Virus record (IMG/VR): IMGVR_UViG_3300027413_000449
Location: 1 to 38,674 of that record
DNA from: a virus
Direction: 5' to 3' (one strand)
Length of the DNA: 38,674 nt
Under the pieces are notes generated by a model. The model ran no database searches and was not told where the DNA came from. It saw nothing but the letters and a program-made list of their open reading frames with translations. Below are positions 22,001-33,900 of the stretch, piece by piece (positions within the stretch are counted from its first letter, which is position 1; the number at the start of each line of letters is the position of its first letter). The translations under genes and the position numbers were made by a program.

Positions 22001-24949
22001 GCTGTAAGATCTTCCATTCTTCTTATCATCGTATAGCTTAGAAAGTTCTTCAGACTGTTCTAGAGTAAGTCCAGAGGCTCTTAAGGCTTTCTTCTTTATT
22101 GCTTCCAACTGATTCTCCAAATCGTGTAGTGTATCTAAAGCATCTTTAGTCATTTGGCTAGCATCTACTTGCCCACTCTCATCTTTGAAAGGTTTAGTCA
22201 TTCCTAATATTGTCTCCCAAATCTCTGTTTGATCTATTTCATCTCTTTCACTAGAATCTAACTTCTGCATGATGCTTTTAATAGATTCTATTATAGCACC
22301 TCGCCTTGCGTAAAAGTCAGATTTAATTGCATAGCGTGTATTTGATTTTAACCATTGCTCTAATCTATTATCATATTCAGATGCTGATAACTTTTCTGCT
22401 TTTAACTCTTGAACTTTTTCTAAATATTTAGTTTCAAATACACCCTTACGTAAAACGTTCTCTCTAAATCTACCACTAGCTTCTCTAACATCTCTAAGTC
22501 TTTGAGATACTTCTGCTTCCATTCCAGTTTTAAGATTACCATTCAAGTCAAGACGACTGTGCATTAGAGCCCACTCTCTCCACTTTAATGCTATCTCATC
22601 TTCTATACCAGCAATATCTCCAATCTTGTTTGCCTTGTCACTTAAGTTATTAAGTTCATCAAAAAAGTTGTCTCTTACAAACGCTGCTTGTTTACCTATA
22701 TCATCTTTTGTTAAAAGATCTTGAGCAGCATATACTTCAGGCGCATATTTTTGATTCCAAAACAAAGCTCGTTGCTCAGAAACTTCTGCTTTAACAGCTT
22801 TCAATTTTGCTTCAGTCTCAGCATTAGGTTGAGTTTTATATTGAAGAGAAGCAACTCTTAGCATCTCTTTTAGTCTAGTATCTTCAGCTCTCTCATTTTG
22901 AAACTTATCTAAAAAAGACCATACTTGTTTCTCTTCCAACTCTCCATCTTCTCCCCTAACAAGGATGGTATCTTTGTATCCCATACGTTTCCCCAAGTCA
23001 CCAATCTTATTTGGGTTGTAACCTGCGTCAATAAGATCCTGTCTTATGTCCTCAGCAAACCTATTAAATTTTCTTTGTGTTACTATCATCACATCGTTCA
23101 ATGCGTTCTTAACATAAAGTGCCAATCCACCAATCACTGGGTCAGTGTTATATAAATAACCCTCCAAGTAACTATTGAACCAATGGGCATCTTTCATCTG
23201 CCCCTCCATTAGTACTTCTATCTTCTCAGGAGATATAGATAAACCATCCATACTCTTCTTAGTAAGTTCCTTTAGTACCTTTTGGTCTTGTACAGTCAAT
23301 AATCCGGACTTTTGTTTCTTTGCTAAAGCCATAAAGGTCTCGTACTCAGCTTTATTCATACCGTGAAAATCTCTATACAACTTATCAATTCTTTCTGGCT
23401 TAACACCCTTACTATTAAGATAGGCAAGGTCTTCATCAAACTTTTGTTGCAATCCTCTCTTCATAGGTTCTAATGCACTATATATAGCTTCTCTACCACC
23501 ATTAGAATACATCTTGTCAATTTCTTTTCTTGACCTATCTATGTTATTAGATATATCATTAATCATTGAACTAAAAGCGGATCGTGAAGGAAGATTGTTT
23601 TCAGGATCTGTAATCACTTCTTTTATAGTAACCATAAAACTACCCCACTGTTCAATTAAGTGATTATAGTAATAAGCCTTATTCATATTTTCTATTGGAT
23701 CAGGATTCTCTTTCATGTTTCGCAGGTGATCCAATACATTCTCTACAACAGTCTCAAGCTTGAATAAACTATCAACTAATGCTCTAACTCTTTTATCGCT
23801 CTCACCCATTTGAGATACTAGAGTCTCAGCTTTCTTTTTTACAGATGTTTGCCACTTAGCTAAATTTGCCCTAATAGCATCTAGGTCACCTCTGTCATAA
23901 ACTGGATCTTTTAATATCTTTGCTAGTTCGTAGTATTTGTTATCACCATCTTGACCAAGAAGTTCTTGTATTTGTCCAACAGTGTTATCATGAAACAAAT
24001 TAATAATAGATTGTATATCTTGCTGTCTTAAAGTTAAAGCTTCGTCAAAAACTTGATCGTTAACATCATTGTTATATCGTACAATGGATTTTTCATCAAT
24101 AACTTCAGTATTAATTTTAATTCTACCGCCAGATTGTAATATTTCAGATAGCTCGTTTAAACTCGTAGATGGATTGATTTTGGAAATATTAATATCCATA
24201 CCAAACATTTTCCTACTAAGCTGTTTGATTGCATACATGATGTTATTGATAACTCGTGCAAACAAACTATTAGGCCTCATATTTTTAGAGTCCATTTTAC
24301 CTGCGGCAGTTAATGCTCTAACAAGAGCCTCAGCTTTTTTAAACTTATCAGGAAGAGTTGAATCAGACTTTTGAACAGAAGCAATAATACTTTGTCCTTC
24401 TTCTGTTCGTTGCAATTGGTTATATAAGTTATCAAACAATTGAGGATTTTCAATTGCAATAGTCTCTATAAAAGGATGTGCAAACTCATGAAGAACTAAA
24501 TCAGAAGTCATTCTATCTTGGATAAAATAAACTTTATCACCTAAGAAAAACGCTGGAGCACCATTATAAGGGTTTACAGTATTCTTAGTTAACTGTAGAG
24601 CTTCATTTTTACTTATTACTTGCCATTTTAATCCTAGTGTATCAGATAACTTAGAAGCAAACTCAATTGCTTTTGTTTGTTTTAATTTATCAGTATTTAA
24701 ACCAATAGGACTTACATCTGCAATATCTGTTGTCTTGTATGCTACTTCATTAATAGAAGCAGTATCAGGATTTATAACTAAAGATTCTTCTGTCCTTGAA
24801 GCTCTTTGAACTATTTTACGTTGTACTTCTTTAGGAGTTCTTATTTCTCCATTAGTTTCCATGAAGTCTTTATAAGCTTCTAACTGACCAACAGCTTCAA
24901 CTAAAGTATTCCATTCAGGAAGGTTGGTATTGGGACAACTTGCTGCCAT
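19028..24949 (-). CDS. Giant virion-associated protein with metallopeptidase-like domain, 1973 aa
   Basis: After a short conserved-looking N-terminus (NTNLPEWNTLVEAVGQLEAY), a zinc peptidase-like domain carries HEFAH (H154-H158), with E207 in KKAEALVRAL as possible third ligand. Most of residues 300-1100 are charged helix with coiled-coil character. The remainder is mixed, with a hydrophobic membrane-like segment at about 1808-1827 (FLVAVSLLMGAIFGW) followed by DEDDEDR. The start is 3 nt after the stop of the upstream giant gene (TAA ATT ATG), so translation is coupled. In crAss-like phages, such giant proteins next to the virion RNA polymerase are capsid cargo ejected with DNA. The same role is inferred here; the peptidase may process the polyproteins or act in the host. 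Confidence 0.7.
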   Translation of the reverse strand: MAASCPNTNLPEWNTLVEAVGQLEAYKDFMETNGEIRTPKEVQRKIVQRASRTEESLVINPDTASINEVAYKTTDIADVSPIGLNTDKLKQTKAIEFASKLSDTLGLKWQVISKNEALQLTKNTVNPYNGAPAFFLGDKVYFIQDRMTSDLVLHEFAHPFIETIAIENPQLFDNLYNQLQRTEEGQSIIASVQKSDSTLPDKFKKAEALVRALTAAGKMDSKNMRPNSLFARVINNIMYAIKQLSRKMFGMDINISKINPSTSLNELSEILQSGGRIKINTEVIDEKSIVRYNNDVNDQVFDEALTLRQQDIQSIINLFHDNTVGQIQELLGQDGDNKYYELAKILKDPVYDRGDLDAIRANLAKWQTSVKKKAETLVSQMGESDKRVRALVDSLFKLETVVENVLDHLRNMKENPDPIENMNKAYYYNHLIEQWGSFMVTIKEVITDPENNLPSRSAFSSMINDISNNIDRSRKEIDKMYSNGGREAIYSALEPMKRGLQQKFDEDLAYLNSKGVKPERIDKLYRDFHGMNKAEYETFMALAKKQKSGLLTVQDQKVLKELTKKSMDGLSISPEKIEVLMEGQMKDAHWFNSYLEGYLYNTDPVIGGLALYVKNALNDVMIVTQRKFNRFAEDIRQDLIDAGYNPNKIGDLGKRMGYKDTILVRGEDGELEEKQVWSFLDKFQNERAEDTRLKEMLRVASLQYKTQPNAETEAKLKAVKAEVSEQRALFWNQKYAPEVYAAQDLLTKDDIGKQAAFVRDNFFDELNNLSDKANKIGDIAGIEDEIALKWREWALMHSRLDLNGNLKTGMEAEVSQRLRDVREASGRFRENVLRKGVFETKYLEKVQELKAEKLSASEYDNRLEQWLKSNTRYAIKSDFYARRGAIIESIKSIMQKLDSSERDEIDQTEIWETILGMTKPFKDESGQVDASQMTKDALDTLHDLENQLEAIKKKALRASGLTLEQSEELSKLYDDKKNGRSYSQSRIQYLMDLKASQKSKLTKTDRQTLEANYAELRKLSTNIATDMYVDIVNNYLSKLDIGILKNQYGPEFNNISKTDADFILDPTIVEELTSQSPEFKDWFNKNHIKSTKTVKKNGKYVTVDVYKRGYAWSVVKPNDPAMLESFPVKNALGGVEAVIPGLPAMTYYTRKVKRIYTTPKIIGTTVDNKGRWLPKSKEEMSKVEGLNDEEKYKLINEKYYSMDRNSAEFRLLEKLKKHHLDNQVGIDRNSKLYLDMPRYRMSNLEVGQTLTLSQAQQKGSNLFTYIAQRWKEFIYGAKDDSSELGMNYSSQQNIMRADMFDNDVTKVPVSGLFDIDIDDVSTDVTTGMMRYMMSVERQKQLIGISPVVRAIQSTVKTNVEKNIGGTEALQGDDDADEMNKRNFLARIMTRFKSPSSKNVRLNAINNFIEKNFEGVNQVGWGSDSAIINNISNVLFKRASFSFFALNIPSALKNSLGMKFNSMMFASGGEHIDHLNLQKGNAWSYKMMGKLSFGGQLYNKGAKDHMLQLVEIFDPVQGLFEQQFGESLSRTAAKDAASASWLYSFRKWVEKQAGVQMFAGMLYKQKINQIVDGNMTEISYIDAFETVNNQIRLKDGIDVRYGTEAISAVVKETDTIEALAKKYYTTEDVIRKALGNNTIEAKLDMIDAINDSRNFELEQVGLDTITDPNERTLALDEINKINERYDKQVVDKGSYNIDNSEFKFHKNRIQQVQNDLGGAYASFDQPEAQRYLAFRYISYMRRYFTTMFTKRMGHSGSFLNPRKRFNAGRGNAEMGFYMQTLETMKDIFKSRGEHINSMLPEEKSAMLQFASEIAFLVAVSLLMGAIFGWDEDDEDRMKKLRSLQGGALGSDDFDAIGWAQVHALHLMMQVRSENEQFNFFTGGLKQYNSLLDLKSVAFGPTTDAYITILDDIKYTLTGDERAAYSRDVGPYSWQQKGGSKWINHTAKMFGITGTSMDPALAVQNFQAYQAKARR

Positions 24950-24952
24950 AAT

Positions 24953-27900
24953 TTAAATTTTACACATTTTCATAAAGTCTAGTACTGCTTGATCAGACTT
25001 TTCTATTAATTCTTGTTCAGATACATCTTGATTGACAGATTCTATTACTGCACTACCACTTGCACTTGTATTATAACCAGGGTTAATATAACCAAATCTT
25101 TTGAATAATTCTTCAGATAAGTACAACCATGTTTGCACACCAATTCGTTTTTCTGAATTTGGTAATGTTTTTAGCATATCCATACCATAACCTTCAGAAC
25201 TAAACTCTAACACATTATCTTCAGATACTCTATTTTCTATGGCATCTAATCTATCATCAATAGCTTCTTGAACTTTAGGGTCTATTTTCATAACACCATT
25301 AACTTCAATATCTTTTATAACATTAGAGAAAGCTTGACCACTCTTAAGGCCATAAGATGCCATACTTATTAAAGGTAGAGAGTTTATTTGCTCTTTTAAT
25401 ATTAATTCATCATTTGTTCTTGTACCTGGTTTATCATTAGGATCAATAGATCCGTTAACAATCATTATACCTTTAGGTATATATTTTTTAATAGAGCTAA
25501 CTGATTGTTGGAAATTAGGATATGTAGTATATCCACTACGATCTCCTGACTTAACAAGTTTGGATTGTATTTTTCTTTCACTTCCATCAAATAATCTCCA
25601 AGTACCAAGTACTTCACCATCTATTGTTATTTCACTATACAAATAACCTAGCTCAGTCATTGCTTCAAATAGCATGCGTTCTCCAGAATTATAAGTATTC
25701 TTTGGATCAAAGGTATAATCTTTGTTATCAGTTATTATAACAGCACCCCTGTCAACTGCAAAAGCAGCTTCTGATATGGTCTTTTTCTGAGCTGCTAATC
25801 TAAACTTTTTTGCTCCTCTCTCTCCACCAATAGATACAAATATTACATCATTACTATTATATTCACCCGTATTAGCAAATGGGCCGGCTTGTTTAGCATA
25901 ATTAGCTGTACTACTACCTGCAATATTATCAGCAAATCCTATGTACTGTGTTGCAATACTTGCTTTTACTGAAGCTTTTTGATCAGGTCGTCCTTGAATA
26001 GGAGTAATAGTAAAAAGATTCTTTACAGAAGTATCTATATCTCTTGATTGCAAAGAAGATTGAACAAGAGTATAAGATTCATTTAAAGCTTCAATAAACC
26101 AATTTTGTCCTCCTGTTTCCCAAACAGTATTTTGATTGGTAGGTTGATGTGTAGATCCTAATATCCAAGGTGTACCTCCCTGAGCAGTAATAGCTGTTGG
26201 GAGTTCTGTATATGTAGCAAGTTTAGTTTGTAACAAATCAACCATAAGAGCATAATTTTTACTCTTAAATCTATCAGGTTTTGTTTTAGATTCGCTAGTA
26301 TCTTTAAGAGCTTGATACGCCTCTTCTACATCTTTATATGTTTTATTCTTATAAGTTATAGGATAAGACTTGCTTATTTTTCCTTTAGACTTAGCTAACT
26401 CTGTTGGATTGGTAAGTGTTGCACCAAGTGTATCATTAGAGTTAGACGATATAGAAATACCTTTAACAGTTAATTGAGATGGTGGAATATGTCTAAAGTT
26501 AATGCTATAGCGTGTACCTTTAGCTCTACCTACTGAGTGGCTTAATTTTCCAGTACTCATTTCAGCTAATGAATTATTTTTAGCTTGAAAATCAACACCA
26601 CCAATTTTATGTTTATTTTTAGTTTCCCCAATGGAATAGATGGCAACACTTCCTACTTCACCTTTTTCATTATCATAAATACTTTCAGCATCAGTATGTG
26701 TCCCTATACCTACATCATCACCATATCTATTAATAAGCACATGATTATAATATCCTTCAGGTTTCCCTAGTTGTCGCTCAACATCTCTTGAAAGTTTTTG
26801 CATCCAATCAGGTTGTATCTTTTTTGTATGAATTGCAGTTCTTCCTGCACCCATACTATATCTATACTCTAAAGGACCATATGAAATAGCAACTTGCTTA
26901 GATTCATCATTTCTATTGCTCATTCTATTCTCTTCTGTATTTAGAAGATTTTCTACTTTATCAATAAAGTCTCTAGTTGCACCATCAGTAAAAACTTTAT
27001 CTATAGTAGTTACACTACCACCATTTACAGGAGTAGTGACCGCTTTTTTACTTAGTTGAGGTTTTTTTAAATCTTTAGTTACAGATTTAGAAATCAAGCC
27101 TGTACCTTCATCATTTACCTCAGTAATTAAACCATATCTAGTTTTTAATTGATTCTGTAGCCATAAAGCAAACCTATTAGGTACTGATGCTAATGAATTA
27201 GCAAACCCATCAGGAAATTTCTTAGAATCAAATTGATCTAACTTATCAAACTGTTCTAAGTTAATCTTTTGAAATAATTCAAAGTCAGCATTTGTATCTT
27301 GGAAATTTTGATTATACCATTGTCCTGTTCCTTTATACTCTTCTTTAATTTTAAGAGCTTGAGGTGTATTCCTATTTTCACTATAGAAATAATATTTTTT
27401 AGTTACTATGCCAATAGCATTAGGATTATTTCTAATTACAGCAGAACCTTTTCCAACTCTAGTATCTCCTATTGAGTTTATATTTTCAGTAAATACATAA
27501 GCTGTAGCAGGGTTTTCTTTTGGTGAATCTTTAGTCCATCTTTTAGTATTAATACTAACCTCAGTAGCTGATTGATTTAAATCTTTATTTATATCTGGAG
27601 CAGAAACAGGAGCCGTTGCATTTTTCCTTATTACTTCATCTATCTTAGATTTCATTTGCTTAGGAGTAATCAAAGTAGCAAACTTAGACTTTTTAATTGT
27701 AAGGTTTTTAGCAGCTCTTGTTATTGCAGTATACATCCATCTTGGACCCCAATTTCGTTCATTTCCTTGATTTACATAGACATTATCCCATTGACTACCT
27801 TGAGACTTATGCCCAGTTATTGCATATCCATATGTTGCAATTAAAGTTAAAGGCGAATCTTGTTTACTACTTAGATATGGTTCTTTCATTCTATCAAAAG

Positions 27901-30900
27901 CAATCATATTATTGCCATATAGATAATCCATGAATTCTTTATCTTCAACAGCGCCTTTCATTATATCGTCAGATAACATAGAAGCTTTAGCTGCATCTGG
28001 AAAAATTAAAGCTATTCCATCAAATCCTTCCATTCGGACAGCAACAACTTTTTGTTTACCTGCAGTACCAAAATCAATTACTTTTTCAAACTCTATTGAT
28101 TGAAAATTATCTAGCTTATGAGTTTCACCATTCTTAAATCCTAATTTTCTATTTGCTATAGCTATTAGACTTTCTCCAGGAACTACTGAATCAGCATCAG
28201 AACCATACAATTCTTTTCTTACAGTATTATTTACTCTAACTCTGTCTTTATTAGAGCCTGTTAGCATAACTGCATCATTTCCTTCTTTTAAGTCATCTAT
28301 AAATTTTTGTTCAAATTCATCTCTATTTTCAATTACTGTTACATCATTTGTAGATTCTGTAGGTTCATATGCTTTTTGATCTGTTCGCATTAGTGTAGCT
28401 AGTGTTAATATATCACTATCTAAACTTTGCCTCCGTACTTCTTGAAGTTCAACCATTTCCATGCCTTCCATTCCTTCAAATAATTTAGGATCTAGACCAA
28501 CTGGAGCAAGTTGAAAACTATCACCTAAAAATACAGCAATATTATTAGCACCTTTATTTAACTCTTTATTTAGATCTCTTAATAAAGTCTCATTTATCAT
28601 TGACGCTTCATCAACTATAAAAATGGTATTATTTACTGCCTCTACTGACTTATCATTAAATACAAACTCACCATCAACAGGTACTCCATACAACATTTTA
28701 TGCAGTGTATTAAAATCTTTATCTTTTCCTTCTAATTTAGTTTTTAATACATTAACAGCTTTATTAGTAGGTGCTGCTATTTTAACTTTAAATCCTTGAT
28801 CTATTGCATACTGTTGTATATTTTCAGCAATAGTTGTTTTACCTGTACCAGCATAACCCGCTAATAAGAAATATCTAGGATCAGTACCTTTAGATTTGTT
28901 TACATCGTCAATTAATGTTTGTACTTTTTCTAATGCTTGAGCTTGACCTGAAGTGTAATCTATTTTATTTCTTCTAGCTTCTAGTATAGAATCATATTTA
29001 AACTCTGCTCCATCTTTTTGATATGCATTTAATAAACGCATACTAATTTGAATATTTTTTTGTCTTAACTCAGCAAAAAATATTTCATTCATTTCTTGAA
29101 TGTTACCTAAAGCTGTAAGCATTGCGGTTCCAGCCTTTTCTATATTTTCACCCTTAACTGAACTAGGTTCAGAAAAGAAATTTCCTGTACCTCCAGCATC
29201 ATTATATAACTTTTGATAGCGCAAAAGAAAAGTGTATGCTCTTTCAGGAGTAGATAATAAGTTTTTTATATCTTGAGGTTCATATACTAAACCAACCTTT
29301 TCCAAAATAGCTTTTTGAACTTTAGCGTTAGTACCTTTATAAGTATCTTTTAAGATAGCATCTGAAACTTGTGCTGCTTGTTCAGGATTGCTTAAAGTTT
29401 TAATTATTATTTCATTGTCTCGGTTTCCTATAAGGACATCACTATCTCTTAAAACAACATGATCAGGAACTAAAATATCGTATAACTCTCTGTCATCAAA
29501 AAGTCTTTCATTCGGTACAGCATATCTGCCATTCCCAGGAGTAACTTGTTCAAAGTTTTTATATCTTATAAGCTGAGCACGCCCTTCTTTGGTTTTAATC
29601 AATTGATTAAAATAAGATTTATAATCTTGTACATCTATAGAAAAATCTTTTTTATTAAGTGCATTCTCAAGATATAGCGCATACTCTTCTTCTACAATAT
29701 TATTTATTGAATAACGACCACCAGTATTTAACCCAGTCTGTAAAAATGCAACTATTGGAAAATCATTAAAGACATCTACTATATTTTGTATCTCTGTATC
29801 TGTTAATGTAGGGACACTAGCTCTAAGCAAATCTGCATCTCTAAGTATTGACATCTCTTCTTTTAATGCATTAACTTCCATTAAGTCAGGTACTTCACTA
29901 TACTTTAAGTTACTTATCTTGCTGCCTTTCTTTCTATCTAACTCAAAGGCTTCAAATATTTTAAATTTATTTAGATCAGGAGTTATGCTCTTAACCATAA
30001 AGAATCTATCTGCAAAATTACCTGTAGGATTCTTAAATATTGATTCTATATTAAAGTTAGACATCAATGCCTCATCTCTTAGGAAAGACTCATATGCATA
30101 CTTAATTTGTCTTGACTTAAGTTTATCTAACGTTTCTTCTTTTCGTGGCTTAATTATAGATTCAGCAACTGATAAATTATTCTGAAAAAATACGTTTTCA
30201 GTCAATTTTTTATTCAGAGGTTTTAACTCTCTTTGTATTTCTCTTTCAATTGAAAATTTTATATAATCTTTTTTAGTTCCAAAGTAAGTAGAAGGTATTG
30301 GTGCTTTACCAAAGTTTTTAAAGAATTGATTATCAATAAATGATTTAGCATTGAATTGATTTTCCAATGTCAATTGGTCAAGAATTATTACACCATTTTT
30401 TACTGCGACTCCAGACTTTGGTAAAATTCCTTTCTCTACAGTAAGTTCTGTTTTAACATCTCTACGTTTATATGATGGATTTTCTGGATCATTAAACAAA
30501 GGTTTGTTATTCATTTCCCGTTGCCACATAAAAGGAATAAAATCATTTTTAAACATAACCATGTCCTTATCAGATAAGTCCATGTCTTCAGCTTGTATCA
30601 AAAGTAATTTATTTAATTCTTCAGAGTTTCTTATTGGCTGTAGTATTCTTGCTAAGGATAATTGTAAGTCTTGTATGTAGAAAGGTGATATAGCAGAATC
30701 TGTAAGAAGCTTATCTACTATTTCTTCAGGAAGAGCTTTGCTATCTCTGATTTTTTCAATCTTGTTTTGTCTATCGTATGCATCAAATACAGTAGTATCT
30801 TTACTAGTATCAACATTTGTTACCATTTTTATATCTCTAATTGGTAACGCCATCTTTTCTAATTGTATAAAATGCAGCAACATCTGAATTGATTTTAAAG

Positions 30901-33900
30901 AAGCAATGTTATCTTCAAATCCATTATTCTTTTTAAAACTAGTGAGCTCATTTTTCATTTCACCCATGGTAAAATTCTTATTGTTTCTTATTCTAGTATG
31001 TGTAAGAAGTTTATGCTGTAGCTTTGTCAAAATCATCTTGATAGCTCTAATGTTTCCTTCTTCTAGTGCTGCTATATCAGCTTCAGATAAAGCATCAATA
31101 GCTTTTAATCCATCAAACACTCCAAATTCAGGATCCATTATGAGTTCAAATGCGGCAATATTTCTATAGTTTCTTTTATTAACAGAAATTGGATTTCCTT
31201 TTACAGCATCATAAACAACACTTTTAACAAACTTTTGCTTTTCAACATAAGCTCTAGTTAATGGATTGGCTACAAAGTAAACTGCTTGATCTATAGGAAC
31301 ACCTGCTTGTACCATTGCTAATAGTGTAGGTGAAACTTCTTTAGTAGCTTGTACATCAAATACCCAACCACCTTTAGCAACATCAACCCATCCATTCATT
31401 AATTGATTAATCACATCAGATATAGAATAACTTGTAATACCTTTAGGAAATAATTGTGATAAAGAAATCACATCCTCATCTTTAACTTTTGTGGTATTAT
31501 GATCTAAAAGTATTGTTTGTACAGTTGTGGACATTAGCTTTTCTGTCTCTGGATCTCCTAATCTTTCACCATTAGCCATCTTACCTAGTAATCTTAATAC
31601 TTCTTCTTTAGTAACATCAGTGTTAGTAGGATTCATATACGCACCAACATTATTAAATAATATATTATATGTGTTATCAACAGCACCTAATCCTAAAGCT
31701 TCTTTACCAATTTTATTTTCTTGATGCTTAAGCATATTATACTGATACTCAAAAATACTTGTGGCAGGTAAAACAGGGCTTATAACTTTTCGTATAGAGT
31801 CCTCATCTCCTGGAATATCCTGCATTTCATATTCTTTTACATTGTATTCTCTAGTCAATCCTCCTACTGTGTCTACTAATGATTCATCAGTACCTTCAAA
31901 GTCTCTAGTAAATAGCGCAGTACTATTAGGTGTTACTAGGTTATTGTAGTTTGATTTTAAAGAAAGTATATCAGATATATTTTTTATAAGTCTATTTTCT
32001 ATAGCAGATTTAGAATCTCCTTTAGTAAGATTTACTTCTGTTAATGTCTTAGAATTTATTATCTCATATATTTTTTTATCATTCTCAGTAAGTTGGTATA
32101 CAGGAATGGTTTCTAGCATTTCAGTTCTACTAACAAATAACTGGTCGCCTTCACGTTTACTTCTTAAAGAAGTAATAGGTTCTGTTAATGCTTCATAGTC
32201 AGTGCTTTCAACAATATCCAAAATCATTTGAACATTGTCTCTACTAAAATCAAGATCAGGATTTTCACTTTGCAAATCACTTAAGAAAGTATTTGTTAAA
32301 GATTCCTTGCTAACCTTTCTTTCAATGTTAGGCATCATTACAGTCATCTTATCTACATCATAATCAGCTCCTGATTTAGATACTACTTCAGATGGAGATA
32401 TAATAATGTTACCTGCTTCAGCCGGTAAGAATTCTCTTACTTGCATAAATTCCATAGAGTTCAAACCTTGTACTGGAATACGAACAGCAGTCATAGTAAT
32501 CATCTGTCTATGATCTCCTGTATTTAACCATTTTTCGTCTTTAATGGCAATGTTTAAAGTTTCTATATTTCCTATTCTTGTTCCTTCATATTCTAAGTCT
32601 AAAAGGTTTTGGAACTTACCTCTAAGACTTACTTTTACATCCATAGGTAATGTTTCACCATTAGGCCCTTCTCTATAAAATCTTAAACCATTAGTTCCAT
32701 ATTCTTCTAAATCTTCTTTGGTTGGATTTGCAAATGATGATTGTACTGCATCTTTATTTTCAAACAAAGTAGAAGCTACTTGAACTAGAGCTTCACCATT
32801 TACTTTACTTGTTACTAATCGTTTTACAAGTATAGAGTTTAATACTTTTTCAATTTGAGCAGAGTAAAATGATAATGATAAATCACCTTTAGTGTTTCGT
32901 CCTTGTCTGTCTATAAAGCTAATGGCATGATCAGGAAGATCATCCTTCAGCTCTTTTTTCATAAACTGTACAAGACTTGCAATATCACCTTCGTATTCTT
33001 TTGTATCTTCATTAAAAGTGATTCCTATTTCTCTAAGCAAATTATCTTTATATAAATCTGCAAGAGCTTTAATATTACCTTCAAAAGATTTTAAGAGTTT
33101 GTAATTATCAGAGTTTTGCTCACCCTCACCTTTACTAACAAGTTCCTCCCATTTTTCTTTACGAACCTCTTGGTCAGTTTCATCAGTCATAAAGTCTTTT
33201 GGTACACCACCTTCCAGCAAACCATCAGAAACTAATTTTCTAAGCTGAGTAGAAAAAACAACGCTACCTTTATCTTTGCTAGCAATATCTAATTGATTTT
33301 TTAGATACTTTATATGAATAACATTCTTTGTAAATACTTCAGTATTAGGATCAGATTCTTTTATACTTGGTAACAAAGTTCTATTGTTTGTGCCTTCTTC
33401 AAATATTCTATCTGCACCACTATCTTTACTTCTATGAATTGTGCTTACTTTAGATCCTGATTCAAAAGTAACATACTGGATGTTTTCTTGAATCATTTTC
33501 TTATGTATATCTTCTGCCTTTGTACCTTTAGTCATACTAGGTATCAGGGGCATAAGAGAGTACTTATGAAACGCTACCAAATTTAATCTATTATTTGTAA
33601 CAGCCAAAGGTCCCCAGTATTGGAATTTTTTGACTGCAAAGAAATTAGTAACATCTGTTGGATCTACTTCTACACCATTAATAATGTCGCGGTATAATAA
33701 TTCTTGTTCGTTTGACCATTCATTTTGAGCAATTGATAACGCTCTATAGGCATCAAAAGTAATAAGTCCTTGTGCATCTGCTTCTTGCATTTCAGCTTCT
33801 GCATAGTCTCGTGCTTTTTCTGGACCTAACTTTTCTACTAATGAATTATAATAAATAGAACCAACTTTCATCTCTTTGATGATTCCTGTATTCAATGTAT

